From positions 1 to 64,000 of the forward strand of contig JALOAI010000006.1 of assembly GCA_023228945.1 (NCBI GenBank): DNA of 64,000 nt, read 5' to 3'. The notes under the pieces are model-generated. The model saw only the letters and a program-made list of their open reading frames with translations. It was not told the DNA's origin and did not search any database. Origin of the DNA: Pigmentiphaga sp. Lineage in GTDB: Bacteria > Pseudomonadota > Gammaproteobacteria > Burkholderiales > Burkholderiaceae_B. How positions within the stretch are numbered: the stretch's first letter is position 1; every line of letters starts with the position of its first letter. A program made the translations under genes and the position numbers. This document shows positions 13,874 to 22,012 of this stretch, one piece after another.

Positions 13874-15110
13874 ACGGTGCATCGTTCTCACCATAGGTGC
13901 TGGCCGGTGCGATCGCAGAACGACCGAAGCGGTCATTGATGCGGTCCACAACGGCCATCAAGCGGCCGCAGGCAACACCCGGCTCAGCGGGAGTATCAAA
14001 AAGCTGCCCCTGTGCCGCGACGGCATCCACACTGGCAATGTCGAGCAAACAGATGCCGGCCTTCGCATATCGAAAGCCGGGCCGGTAGAGCTTGTCCAGC
14101 GCCCTCAGCGCACCCGCATTGATGTCCCCGGTATTCGAGGTAGGCCGAGCGATGCGAGTCACCGTCGAGCCCGAGTACTGCGGATCTTCCACCCGAAAGG
14201 GACTGGTACGGATGAACACCTGAATGGCAGGTGTGGTACCAGCCTGCCGGCGTAGCTTCTCTGCCGCCCGGGTCGCGAACACCGAGATCGCTTGGGCGAG
14301 ATCGGCCTTCTCCAAGACAGGCCTGCCGAATGATCGGCTACACATGATCTGTTGCTTGTCGGCAGGGATATCCTCCAGGGCCATGCAGGCCTCCCCGGCC
14401 AGCTCGCGGGCCGTCTTGGCCAGGACGATGGAAAACTCGTCCCGAATGACGCGAGGATCGGCCATGGCCAGGTCTGCCGCTGTTTCAATCCCAAGCGACA
14501 GAAGCCGGGGGGATAACCGGCGCCCCACGCCCCAAACATCCTCAACCGGCACATGCCGAATGGCCCGCATCAGTCCTGCCTGGTCGAGCGTGGACAGGTC
14601 GCAGACCCCCTCCAGGCGGGGGAGTTTCTTGGCCAGGTGATTCGCCAACTTCGCGAGCGTCTTGGTAGGGCCGATCCCGACACAGGTCGGGATGCCAACC
14701 CACTGCCTCACCCGCTGCCGGATCGCCTCACCAAGCTGCCGGCCGGTTCCGCGCATCCCGGTCAGATCCAGGAACGACTCATCGATCGAGTAGATCTCCT
14801 GCACGGGGGCGAACTGCCCGATGACCGACATCATGCGGGCGCTCAGATCGCCGTAGAGGCTGAAATTGGCGGACAGGGCGATCAGTCCATCACGGTCGGC
14901 CAGGTGCTTGATCTTGAACCAGGGTTCGCCCATTTTGATGCCGAGGGCCTTGGCCTCGGCGGTGCGTGCGATCGCGCAGCCGTCGTTGTTCGACAGAACA
15001 ACCATTGGCTTGCCCTCGTACGCCGGACGCATGACCCGCTCGCACGAGCAATAGAACGAGTTGCCATCGATCAGTGCGATACGGCGTGCAGGTGTTTTTT
15101 GAGCGTCCAC
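13800..15110 (-). CDS. umuC: UmuC-type DNA polymerase V catalytic subunit
   Basis: The 436-aa Y-family polymerase has the N-terminal catalytic block (IALIDGNSFYCSCERV), the second acidic motif (SIDESFLDLTG), the thumb with helix-hairpin-helix (GVGRRLSPRL) and the C-terminal UmuC-specific region ending near VEVWR. With processed UmuD it performs error-prone translesion synthesis. The start is taken as GTG at 15108-15110, inside the umuD 3' end, since no ATG fits; the overlap couples both genes. Regulation is by the LexA box before umuD. Length is normal. Such pairs are common on conjugative elements. Confidence 0.93.
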   Translation of the reverse strand: MDAQKTPARRIALIDGNSFYCSCERVMRPAYEGKPMVVLSNNDGCAIARTAEAKALGIKMGEPWFKIKHLADRDGLIALSANFSLYGDLSARMMSVIGQFAPVQEIYSIDESFLDLTGMRGTGRQLGEAIRQRVRQWVGIPTCVGIGPTKTLAKLANHLAKKLPRLEGVCDLSTLDQAGLMRAIRHVPVEDVWGVGRRLSPRLLSLGIETAADLAMADPRVIRDEFSIVLAKTARELAGEACMALEDIPADKQQIMCSRSFGRPVLEKADLAQAISVFATRAAEKLRRQAGTTPAIQVFIRTSPFRVEDPQYSGSTVTRIARPTSNTGDINAGALRALDKLYRPGFRYAKAGICLLDIASVDAVAAQGQLFDTPAEPGVACGRLMAVVDRINDRFGRSAIAPASTYGENDAPWQMRQERMTPAYTTDWNQLVEVWR

Positions 15111-15505
15111 GTCACCACCCCCCACACGACCAACTCCTGCGCGTCTCGGATCTCGATGTCGGAGAACGTCGGGTTGGCCGCACACAGCTTCACGCGACCC
15201 GCCCGCTTGAACAGCCGCTTGATCGTGAACTCGCCATCGATGACCGCCAGAACGATCAAGCCGTGCTGCGCCTGAACGGAACGATCAACGATGACATAGT
15301 CGCCATCATCGATGCCGGCGTCCCGCATGGAAGGCCCACGCACACGACAGAAGAACGTGGCCTCGGCGTTGCGCACGAGTAGTCGACTCACATCCAGCCG
15401 TTCGGCCTGGTGGTCTTCGGCTGGACTGGGGAACCCGCACTGTACCGTCGATAACGACACGAGCAACTCGGCGGGTGCCTGCGAGAGAGGGACAGGTTGA
15501 TCCAT
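15071..15505 (-). CDS. umuD: UmuD-type self-cleaving S24 peptidase
   Basis: The 144-aa protein has the CG cleavage site in the segment QCGFPSPA (cleavage after Cys23), the catalytic serine in GPSM and the catalytic lysine in FTIKRLF, as in UmuD. RecA-stimulated self-cleavage yields UmuD', which joins UmuC. The gene overlaps umuC by about 40 nt. A near-perfect SOS box overlaps its promoter. It is part of the mobile element, not the host copy, judging from its neighbours. Confidence 0.95.
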   Translation of the reverse strand: MDQPVPLSQAPAELLVSLSTVQCGFPSPAEDHQAERLDVSRLLVRNAEATFFCRVRGPSMRDAGIDDGDYVIVDRSVQAQHGLIVLAVIDGEFTIKRLFKRAGRVKLCAANPTFSDIEIRDAQELVVWGVVTWTLKKHLHAVSH

Positions 15506-15513
15506 GGCTTAGA

Positions 15514-15533
15514 AACTGTATAAAAATACAGTA
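15514..15533. promoter_or_regulatory. LexA (SOS) box of umuDC
   Basis: AACTGTATAAAAATACAGTA contains CTG and CAG ten bases apart with the AT-rich centre of the LexA consensus. It lies 9 to 28 bp before the umuD start and overlaps a TATACT/TATACA -10 on the minus strand. Host LexA would repress umuDC until DNA damage or single-strand entry. Confidence 0.9.
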
Positions 15534-15754
15534 TAGTCGAGCCAAGTAGATCTTGGCATTCGTTCTTTGCCGCACCCGAGCCCGAAACAGACGGGTTTTT
15601 CGTATGGTAAATTACGCGCGCGCGAGGTTTTGTCACGCGAAGCCCCAGGAACCCATGGGAAAGATGCTCGTTGTTGTCCCAGAGCGGGGGAACGCGACAG
15701 GTAGCGCATTTGTGGTCTGGGCGTTAGCGTACCTGGCGGCGCTGGCCGTAGAAA

Positions 15755-15770
15755 GTTTCGCATGCGAAAC
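15755..15770. promoter_or_regulatory. candidate parS site 3
   Basis: Exact GTTTCGCATGCGAAAC. First of the four clustered copies. Confidence 0.65.
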
Positions 15771-15823
15771 CGGACACCACCCTCACCTACCAAGCTGAAG
15801 TCTCTGCACCTCAGCCACAGGCG

Positions 15824-15847
15824 GCAAGTTTCGCATGCGAAACTTGC
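15824..15847. promoter_or_regulatory. candidate parS site 4 (24-bp perfect palindrome)
   Basis: The 16-bp core at 15828-15843 is extended by GCAA/TTGC to a 24-bp perfect palindrome. Confidence 0.65.
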
Positions 15848-15965
15848 GTCGCCCTACTGGCCCGCGACCGGAGCAGTCTATACAGCGTTGGCCAACCATC
15901 GGTAGCGTTGCCACGGACGCGCTGCACTTCAAGCCCTGTCGTGGACCACGAGCACGCTCCGTTCG

Positions 15966-15981
15966 GTTTCGCATGCGAAAC
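15966..15981. promoter_or_regulatory. candidate parS site 5
   Basis: Exact core copy, symmetrical over 18 bp (15965-15982). Confidence 0.65.
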
Positions 15982-16044
15982 CACTTGCACTCCCTTCTCT
16001 CGCCCCACCAGCTCGGGCGCTCAGCACGCCCGCCTATGCCCGGT

Positions 16045-16060
16045 GTTTCGCATGCGAAAC
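16045..16060. promoter_or_regulatory. candidate parS site 6
   Basis: Exact core copy, 75 bp before the radC stop codon. Confidence 0.65.
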
Positions 16061-16135
16061 TTGCGCCGCCAAAGTGCTGCAGCAGCGCAAGAAAAGGCCA
16101 CACGGCCCGGCGAACCAGGCTGCGTGGCCGCCGCA

Positions 16136-16642
16136 TCAGAACAAGCCTTCAGCGGCGAGCGAGCGAACCTCGGTACCTGCCACGATAAAGTGGTCTAGCA
16201 GCCTAACGTCGATCAATTGCAACGCCTTCTTCAACTCACGAGTCAGGTGAAGATCCGCATTACTCGGATCAGAGACCCCGCTCGGGTGGTTATGCACAAC
16301 CACGATGCTCGCCGCATTCCGCAGCAACGCCTCTTTGACCACCTCGCGTGGGTAGACTGCCGCCTGATTCAGGGTGCCACGAAACAACTCTGTCATTTCA
16401 ATCAACCGCAAGTGATTGTCCAGATAGATGACATAGAAGACCTCGTACTCAAGCAGAGAAAGCTTCAGCGACAAGTATTCCTGCAGCTTCATAGGCGAAG
16501 ACAAGAGAATGCCAGGCTGAAACCGTTTCGCTACACGCGCCAGGGCTTCACGAATGACGACATCGTCTGAGTATGTTGATAGATCATCACGGCACACCCA
16601 ACGGGAATCCCTTGATTTCAAGTTAAGCGGCAGCTGAGTCAT
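16136..16642 (-). CDS. radC: RadC-family (JAB/MPN) protein
   Basis: The 168-aa protein carries the JAB metalloprotease-like signature: E in EVFYVIYLD, then HNHPSGVSDPSNAD with two histidines and the downstream aspartate. It is the short mobile-element form, lacking the N-terminal HhH domain of chromosomal RadC. The true biochemical role of RadC is unsettled. The start is set at the ATG at 16640-16642, preceded by GGAGA; the long open frame upstream is not supported. Such genes are frequent accessory genes of ICEs and plasmids. Confidence 0.88.
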   Translation of the reverse strand: MTQLPLNLKSRDSRWVCRDDLSTYSDDVVIREALARVAKRFQPGILLSSPMKLQEYLSLKLSLLEYEVFYVIYLDNHLRLIEMTELFRGTLNQAAVYPREVVKEALLRNAASIVVVHNHPSGVSDPSNADLHLTRELKKALQLIDVRLLDHFIVAGTEVRSLAAEGLF

Positions 16643-17464
16643 GACGGTCTCCATGTAGCAGGCGGAATTGCCTGCTGCCAAAGAGGCACGCCGCAGCGCA
16701 GGACTCCAGGGTCGAAGACGGCTTTGCCGCAAGCGCCGCAGGCGCGCCGCCCTGGAATCCGAGAACGGTGTGACACAATGACAGCAGCAAAGTCCGACCA
16801 CCACTGTCTCCCAGGTTTTAATCTTTTCGTCACAACATGACTTAAACCTCAAAAGCATGATGATGGATCAAACAAAACTCCCGGAAGATAAAATTTTTGC
16901 TTGCATTCCTTAATACCATTTATTACAATGGATTCCGTAACTTGCTCATTAAAAATTTAGTAATTTGCACGTATACAGCGGGAAACCCATATCGGGGAGT
17001 AGCCGCGCAGCCGTGCTGCCCGCACACTAGACAGACGGGTCCCATGGAGCTGAAGAAATCCATGGAAAAGCCAGACACAGCCGAAGTAACCCAGGGGGTT
17101 ACGTAGCACAACACGTGCAGCACGGCGTCAACTGGTCCTGTGCCACCAGGCAAAGTCCCCAGAATCTCAAGGGTTTTTCACTGGTGCAGCCACCACTTAA
17201 CTGGCTGATGCACAGCCCCGTAGCAACGCAGGGGTGGTATGCGGATGCAGCGCCTAGGCAAAGAGGAAACAACCGAATTAAGGTTAGAAGATCGCGTCAG
17301 TTTGCGATTCTGAAACGCCTTATCGTGAACCGGCTCGGAGAACAAAGGAGCCACCTGGGCGCGTTTAACACTGAAACAAGTCGCCTGGATCGATACTATC
17401 GGTATCGGGCGCATCCCAAATTCGCTTGAATAGGTTTCAGGCGATTTTGCGATGCGAGAAGCCA
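16643..17464. other. gene-free stretch with small palindromes
   Basis: About 820 bases with no convincing gene. It includes a hairpin just before radC (GCAGGC/GCCTGC, 16650s), the perfect repeat GTAACCC-AGG-GGGTTAC at 17086-17102, and CGATAC/GTATCG arms at 17391-17407 upstream of the RHH gene. Base composition shifts to AT-rich from about 16860, unlike the rest of the element, suggesting a separate origin. Confidence 0.45.
17391..17407. promoter_or_regulatory. possible operator upstream of RHH gene
   Basis: Perfect 6-bp arms CGATAC and GTATCG around 5 nt, about 58 bp before the start of the RHH gene. A candidate autoregulatory site only. Confidence 0.3.
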
Positions 17465-17728
17465 ATGTCAGACTCAAAGACAGCCACGATCAAGGCCCGC
17501 GTAACAAGGCAGACCAAGATAGCAATCGAGCAGAGATCGGCTATTGAAGGAATCGATGAGTCCGAGTTTATCCGTCGATCGGTTGAACTTCGAATCTCCC
17601 ACCTCGATGAATTGCAATCTATTCGCCAATTAATTATCGATCAAATTGAATTTTCAGTTTCTAATAAATTCAACGAACTATTGAATGAAATAAGGGAGCA
17701 GAGAGATTTCAGAAATTCAGTTAGGTAA
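17465..17728 (+). CDS. RHH-type DNA-binding protein
   Basis: The 87-aa protein begins with ATIKARVTRQTKIAIEQRSAIEGIDESEFIRRSVEL, which fits a ribbon-helix-helix fold, followed by a charged helical tail (LLNEIREQRDFRNSVR). It lies upstream of the recombinase gene, on the same strand. It could regulate the recombinase, act in the relaxosome or serve as a recombination directionality factor; nothing distinguishes these. The gene is strikingly AT-rich compared with its neighbours. The ribosome binding site is weak (GAGAAG). Confidence 0.6.
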   Translation: MSDSKTATIKARVTRQTKIAIEQRSAIEGIDESEFIRRSVELRISHLDELQSIRQLIIDQIEFSVSNKFNELLNEIREQRDFRNSVR

Positions 17729-17848
17729 TTTTTACACAGAAGAATCGATCGATTCGAAAACAATTCATTACCTTTTATTTTTGACAGAGCCCCGCTCACT
17801 TTTCTATGATTCAAGCGGCGTTGATCGTCGATCAAGCCACCAAGCTCA

Positions 17849-18025
17849 ATGAAAGCAGTCCGAGTAGTTTGTCGAAGTGAACCCTTTGACCCTTCTGAAC
17901 TGAATATCCACGGTTTCGCGAAGCTACTTCGATCTCACCTAGATCGAAATCCGCAGACCCTCCGCACTTACGAATCCCATGACGACCGAGAGCAATCAAG
18001 CCGTGCTATATCTGAGGTCGAGTAA
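17849..18025 (+). CDS. possible 58-aa gene overlapping the recombinase start
   Basis: An ATG frame of 58 codons (MKAVRVVCRSEPFDPSEL...) ends 47 bases inside the recombinase gene in another frame. There is no clear ribosome binding site. Small genes just before serine integrases can be directionality factors, and translational coupling would explain the weak site before the recombinase ATG. Chance is equally possible. Confidence 0.25.
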   Translation: MKAVRVVCRSEPFDPSELNIHGFAKLLRSHLDRNPQTLRTYESHDDREQSSRAISEVE

Positions 18026-19523
18026 AGACCGAGCGGATGTTTCGATTGATGCCCAGAGGCGCGCGTTACAGAGCTTGGCCACCGATCGTAGGCTCGATAT
18101 CGTGAACGAGTACGTCGACGCGGTTGAGTCAGGCTCCGACGAGGATCGCCCAGCTTTTCAATGCCTTTTGTATGACATCAAGGAGAGCAGCCGGGGCTGG
18201 ACCTGGGTACTCACCCTCGATACGTCTCGCATCGCCAGGCGCCGCCAACTCGCCCTGTTTTTTGAGCACGAATGCGAGAAAAGGCGCGTTCAGATTATTT
18301 ACAAGAACGTCCCCGAGACGGACGCCATTACCAGCATGCTTCTGAAGTCCATCTTGCAAGCACTGGATGAATGGCACAGCCTTACCAGCAAAGCCAAAGG
18401 GCTAGCCGGCATGGCCGAGAACGTTAGGCAAGGCTGGCGAGCTGGCGGGAGGGCGCCAAGGGGTTATCGACTCACTTACGAGACGACCGGAGCCATTCGA
18501 GAGGGCTCTCCGGTGCTGAAATCGCGCCTGGAGCCCGATGAAGAGGCCCCGAAGGTAGCCGCCTACCTTTCGGCACGCGCAGCGGGCCTGAGGCGCGCTG
18601 CGGCCCTGAAGCTGGCCGAGGTAGACTGGCCGGTTGCAAGCCTAAACGGCCTGGAATGGCAGGCGCTTACCTATGCTGGTCACACAGTCTGGAATGTCCA
18701 CAATGAGAAAGGTCTCCAGGCCGAACGGGAAAGGCGTCGCCCACGGGCTGAGTGGGTGATCACCCGTGACACCCACACACCCCTGATCTCAGAAGATGAA
18801 GCCGAAACGATCCTGACCCGTCTTGCTGATAAGCGCCAGGAGCGCACGAGCAAACGCAGCCACAACTACCTGTTGACTGGCTTGCTCTTCACTGAAGACG
18901 GCACCATGTGGAGCGGGGACTGGGACTACCGAAGCGATGTGCCCATGTACCGACTGGGTAAAGGCAAGCGAGTTCGCGCTCATGTCGTTGACCAAGCAGT
19001 TCTGAGCTGCATTGAGGCCGACCTGAAGAACGAGACGGTCGCACAGCGACTCATGCACACCCTAACGACTCAGCCGGCTGTCGATGGCCGCAAGCTAAGC
19101 GGCCTGGAGAGGCGCCACGCCACGCTCAATCAACGGATCGAAGGCCTGGTCAGGATGATGCCTGACATGGAGTCTGATGTACTGGCACCGGTCCAGCGCA
19201 CGTTGTCTGCTTACGACATGGAGCGCAAATCACTCGCAGTCGAGATAAAACGGCTGAAAGATGAACTCGATCAGCATCAAGCAGCGTCAGCCATCACACT
19301 TGACGATGTTCGCCGCTTGCTCTCAAGCCTATTTGAAGAAATTCAAACCAGTTTGCTTTCTGGTAACGTAGAAACAACAAAGGCCGCCATTGGCAGCCTT
19401 GTTGAACGCATCGAGCTAGACCCAACTGCCGCGCGAGGAATTGTTTACTACAGAATCTCTCGCCCAGCAACTGGGATTAAACTGGCGTCCCCTAGGGGAT
19501 TCGAACCCCTGTACCCACCGTGA
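17979..19523 (+). CDS. large serine recombinase (integrase) running into tRNA-Glu
   Basis: The 514-aa protein has the serine resolvase catalytic domain (YLRSS with Ser15 as nucleophile, SIDAQRRAL, TSRIARRR), a Recombinase domain (about 155-275) and a coiled-coil segment (about 375-440). The zinc-ribbon position (LLTGLLFTEDGTMWSG) lacks the usual cysteines. The last 13 codons (ASPRGFEPLYPP) and the stop lie inside the host tRNA-Glu gene, so the C-terminus is encoded by the attachment site and should change on excision. It probably catalyses integration and excision of the element. No strong ribosome binding site is seen. Confidence 0.9.
   Translation: MTTESNQAVLYLRSSKDRADVSIDAQRRALQSLATDRRLDIVNEYVDAVESGSDEDRPAFQCLLYDIKESSRGWTWVLTLDTSRIARRRQLALFFEHECEKRRVQIIYKNVPETDAITSMLLKSILQALDEWHSLTSKAKGLAGMAENVRQGWRAGGRAPRGYRLTYETTGAIREGSPVLKSRLEPDEEAPKVAAYLSARAAGLRRAAALKLAEVDWPVASLNGLEWQALTYAGHTVWNVHNEKGLQAERERRRPRAEWVITRDTHTPLISEDEAETILTRLADKRQERTSKRSHNYLLTGLLFTEDGTMWSGDWDYRSDVPMYRLGKGKRVRAHVVDQAVLSCIEADLKNETVAQRLMHTLTTQPAVDGRKLSGLERRHATLNQRIEGLVRMMPDMESDVLAPVQRTLSAYDMERKSLAVEIKRLKDELDQHQAASAITLDDVRRLLSSLFEEIQTSLLSGNVETTKAAIGSLVERIELDPTAARGIVYYRISRPATGIKLASPRGFEPLYPP
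19483..19523. other. right attachment junction of the mobile element
   Basis: The overlap of recombinase 3' end and tRNA-Glu 3' end marks the element/chromosome boundary: recombinase and AT-variable DNA on the left, tRNA pair and gltX on the right. The att core must lie in or beside this 3' tRNA segment (TPsiC arm, acceptor and CCA). The matching left copy is not in the window. Confidence 0.7.
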
Positions 19524-19558
19524 AAGGGTGGTGTCCTAGGCCTCTAGACGAAGGGGAC
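19483..19558 (-). tRNA. tRNA-Glu (UUC)
   Basis: A 76-nt cloverleaf with encoded CCA: acceptor GTCCCCT/AGGGGAC, anticodon loop CTTTCAC with anticodon TTC, TPsiC arm GGTTCGAATCC. It is intact although the element has inserted at its 3' end, as expected if the element carries a copy of that end. It precedes nothing but the element on its 3' side. Confidence 0.95.
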
Positions 19559-19594
19559 AGGACATAAAACAAACTTCGCCAGCGCATCGAACCA

Positions 19595-19611
19595 GCCTGA
19601 ATCAGGCTTTT

Positions 19612-19612
<1 letters not shown>
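19595..19612 (+). terminator. intrinsic terminator between the tRNA genes
   Basis: GCCTG-AAT-CAGGC followed by TTTTT, oriented to stop plus-strand transcription leaving the recombinase gene before it reaches tRNA-Ala antisense. The stem is short. Confidence 0.45.
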
Positions 19613-19687
<75 letters not shown>

Positions 19688-19734
19688 GTTGCTGTTCGTC
19701 GCGCACTGCGAAGAAACGAGATTATGCACCAAAA

Positions 19735-21159
19735 TTAAATCGCGTGCAAGCGAGACAGCACAGTGTGTTTTCCGAGCAACGCCAGCACCGCGTCGATGGC
19801 CGGGGTCTGGGCCCGGCCGGTAACCGCCACGCGCAGAGGAATGCCCAGTTGCGGCATTTTGATCTGGTGTTGCTTGAGCAGGGATTTCATCAGGGCGCCC
19901 AGATGTTCAGCCGTCCAGTCCGGAAGCTCGTCCGCCTGGCGCGCGAAATCGCGCAGCACGACGCGCACCCCGTCGCCCAGGTGCTGTTCCCGTAGTGCGG
20001 GATCCACCGCGGCCGGGTCGAAAGGCGCGTAGAACAGCATCGCGTCATCGGCCAACTGCTCCAGTGTTTCGGCGCGCGGGGCCAGCAGAGCCAGCACGTC
20101 GGGCAATGCGGGGCCCTGCTCCAGTTGGCCGCCACGGCGCTGGATCCGGCTCGCTACCCGCGGCCCCAGTTGTTCAGGTGTCAGTTGGCGAAGATAGTGG
20201 GCATTCACCCAGTTCAGCTTTTTAGGATCCCATTGGGCGGCGGACTTGGCCAGATGGCTGCCGTCGAACCACCCGATCAGTTGCTCGCGGCTGAAGAGCT
20301 CGTCGTCGCCATGGCTCCAGCCCAGGCGCGCCAGGTAGTTGACCATGGCTTCCGGCAGATAACCCTGATCGTCGTACTGCATGACGCTGACCGCGCCGTG
20401 GCGCTTGGAGAGCTTTTCGCCATCGGGACCCAGAATCATCGGCACATGCCCGTAGCGCGGCGGCTCGGCGCCCAGCGCGCGCAGGATGTTGATCTGCCGC
20501 GGCGTATTGTTGACGTGGTCGTCGCCGCGGATCACGTGGGTGATGCGCATGTCCCAGTCGTCGACCACCACGCAGAAGTTGTAGGTGGGCGTGCCATCGG
20601 GCCGGGCGATGATCAGGTCGTCGAGCTCGGTGTTGGCGAAGCTGATCGTACCCTTGACGAGATCGTCCCAGCTCACCACGCCATCGGCCGGATTGCGGAA
20701 ACGCACCACGGGCCGGCGGCCCTCGGGCGGCTGCGGCAGTTCCTTGCCGGGCTCGGGCCGCCAGGTGCCGTCGTAGCGCGGCTTGAGCCCCGCCGCGCGG
20801 GCGCGCTCGCGCATCGCGTCGATTTCTTCCGGCGAGCTATAGCAGTGATAAGCCTGGCCACTGGCCAGCATCTGCGCGATGACCTCGCGATAGCGATCCA
20901 TCCGCTGCATCTGGTAGAACGGGCCTTCGTCGGGTGCGAAGCCCAGCCAGGCCATGCCGTCGAGGATGGCCTGCACGGCCTCCGGTGTGGAGCGTTCGAC
21001 GTCGGTATCTTCGATGCGAAGCACGAAGGTGCCGCCGAAATGGCGGGCGAAAGCCCATGAGAACAGGGCGGTCCGGGCTCCACCGAGATGGAGAAAGCCG
21101 GTGGGCGAAGGCGCGAACCGGGTGCGCACGGCGGGCGCGTCGTTGGTGTGGGTGCTCAT
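19735..21159 (-). CDS. gltX: glutamyl-tRNA synthetase
   Basis: The 474-aa class I synthetase shows the HIGH-type motif (APSPTGFLHLGGARTAL, residues 16-32) and the KMSKS-type motif KLSKRHG near residue 249. It charges tRNA-Glu; fittingly its own substrate tRNA gene lies just downstream. Length is typical for the bacterial discriminating enzyme. It marks the start of normal chromosome beyond the mobile element. Confidence 0.97.
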   Translation of the reverse strand: MSTHTNDAPAVRTRFAPSPTGFLHLGGARTALFSWAFARHFGGTFVLRIEDTDVERSTPEAVQAILDGMAWLGFAPDEGPFYQMQRMDRYREVIAQMLASGQAYHCYSSPEEIDAMRERARAAGLKPRYDGTWRPEPGKELPQPPEGRRPVVRFRNPADGVVSWDDLVKGTISFANTELDDLIIARPDGTPTYNFCVVVDDWDMRITHVIRGDDHVNNTPRQINILRALGAEPPRYGHVPMILGPDGEKLSKRHGAVSVMQYDDQGYLPEAMVNYLARLGWSHGDDELFSREQLIGWFDGSHLAKSAAQWDPKKLNWVNAHYLRQLTPEQLGPRVASRIQRRGGQLEQGPALPDVLALLAPRAETLEQLADDAMLFYAPFDPAAVDPALREQHLGDGVRVVLRDFARQADELPDWTAEHLGALMKSLLKQHQIKMPQLGIPLRVAVTGRAQTPAIDAVLALLGKHTVLSRLHAI

Positions 21160-21232
21160 GGCATTATTGTAAGCGGCTCACGGACGCGAGCCGAGGGGCG
21201 CATCGTTCAAGCGGCAGCCTGCTGATTGAATT

Positions 21233-21267
21233 AAAAAGCCCCTACCGGCGCGATGCCGATAGGGACT
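21233..21267 (-). terminator. intrinsic terminator after the MaoC gene
   Basis: Read leftward, a long imperfect stem (AGTCCCTATCGGC against GCCGGTAGGGGCT) with a 5-nt loop is followed by TTTTT. It ends transcription of the MaoC hydratase gene before gltX. Confidence 0.7.
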
Positions 21268-21369
21268 GAATGGTATTCCAGCGACTCGCAGGCATGGCGC
21301 ACCAGACGAGCTCAACAAGCCTTGATCAAACCCTCGGGAAGCCGATGCTCGCCATGATGAGCTGTGCCA

Positions 21370-21822
21370 TCAATACCGCCGCGTGAGGGTTTCCGCCACG
21401 CAGACCGGGCGCTCGCCGCCCTCGCGTTCGATGGTGGCGACCACGGTGAGCTGCGCGCCGTCGTCCGGCAGCTTCTTGTACTCCTTGAGCGTGAAGACGG
21501 CGCGCACGCGGCTGCCTACCGGCACCGGGGCTGGAAAACGCACTTTGTCGAGCCCGTAGTTGACGGCCATGCGGCCGCCGTCGATGCGATAGGCGGTGGC
21601 GCCCAGCGCGGGCAGCAGCGACAAAGTCAGGTAGCCGTGGGCAATGGTGCCGCCGAAGGGGCCTTTCGCGGCCCGTTCGGGATCGGTATGGATCCATTGA
21701 TGGTCGCCGGTCACTTCGGCAAACCCGTTGACGCGGGCCTGGTCGATGTGGATCCAGTCGCTGACGCCGATCTCCTGGCCGACCAGGGGTTCCAGCTCCG
21801 TGTAGCTCTGGAAGACACGCAT
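21370..21822 (-). CDS. MaoC-family enoyl-CoA hydratase
   Basis: The 150-aa hot-dog protein has the hydratase-2 signature with the catalytic Asp/His in FAEVTGDHQWIHTDPERA, followed by GGTIAHGYLTLSLLP. Family members hydrate enoyl-CoA in fatty-acid or branched-acid breakdown. The start ATG at 21820-21822 has GGAGAG upstream. It is transcribed divergently from the receptor gene at 22013, with two palindromes between them, so it probably belongs to the same regulon as the metabolic cluster on the right. The substrate cannot be told from sequence. Confidence 0.88.
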   Translation of the reverse strand: MRVFQSYTELEPLVGQEIGVSDWIHIDQARVNGFAEVTGDHQWIHTDPERAAKGPFGGTIAHGYLTLSLLPALGATAYRIDGGRMAVNYGLDKVRFPAPVPVGSRVRAVFTLKEYKKLPDDGAQLTVVATIEREGGERPVCVAETLTRRY

Positions 21823-21882
21823 AAAAATCTCTCCGATGTTTTGTCGAGTTGCAAACAACCGCGGGACGGCCGCCGCCGCCCT

Positions 21883-21931
21883 TAACCTGAGGTTATGGAA
21901 GAGCCATGCATAGGTATTGGATTGCATGGCT
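21883..21931. promoter_or_regulatory. palindromes between the divergent MaoC and receptor genes
   Basis: TAACCTGAGGTTA (21883-21895) is a perfect 13-bp palindrome of the T-N11-A type bound by LysR regulators. Next to it AGCCATGCA (21902-21910) and TGCATGGCT (21923-21931) form perfect 9-bp arms around 12 nt. The LysR gene at 29503-30402 is the likely partner. Both divergent transcripts could be controlled here. Confidence 0.5.
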
Positions 21932-22012
21932 GCCGGGCCACTATAGTCCCCAGTCCAACCGGTGTCGAGCGCCCCGAAGGGCCCGTCAGAACACCCTTTT
22001 ACGGAGATTCCC

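Larger units (their letters stand above)
15534..16135. other. gene-free centromere-like segment
   Basis: About 600 bases between umuD and radC hold no credible gene but four exact copies of the 16-bp palindrome GTTTCGCATGCGAAAC within 306 bp (15755-16060), spaced 73, 138 and 79 bp apart start to start. Frames that cross them carry repeated FACET or FRMRN peptides, an artefact of the palindrome. This is the best candidate for the partition site of the element's ParABS system. Confidence 0.65.

Noticed and set aside
15755..16060. CRISPR array
   Set aside because: Four identical 16-bp repeats with unequal spacing (57, 122 and 63 bp gaps) and perfect dyad symmetry fit protein-binding sites, not a CRISPR array. 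No array was seen elsewhere in the window.
15783..16136. Frames with repeated FACET / FRMRN / VSHAK peptides
   Set aside because: These words are translations of the 16-bp palindrome in different frames, not a repeat protein; no ribosome binding site.
16643..16858. N-terminal extension of RadC
   Set aside because: The open frame continues 72 codons upstream, but it is Arg/Cys-rich, structured DNA with hairpins, and the downstream ATG has a good binding site.
16897..17106. 69-codon frame upstream of the RHH gene, with a shorter 20-codon frame from 17044
   Set aside because: No ribosome binding site and no protein-like pattern; more likely regulatory DNA.
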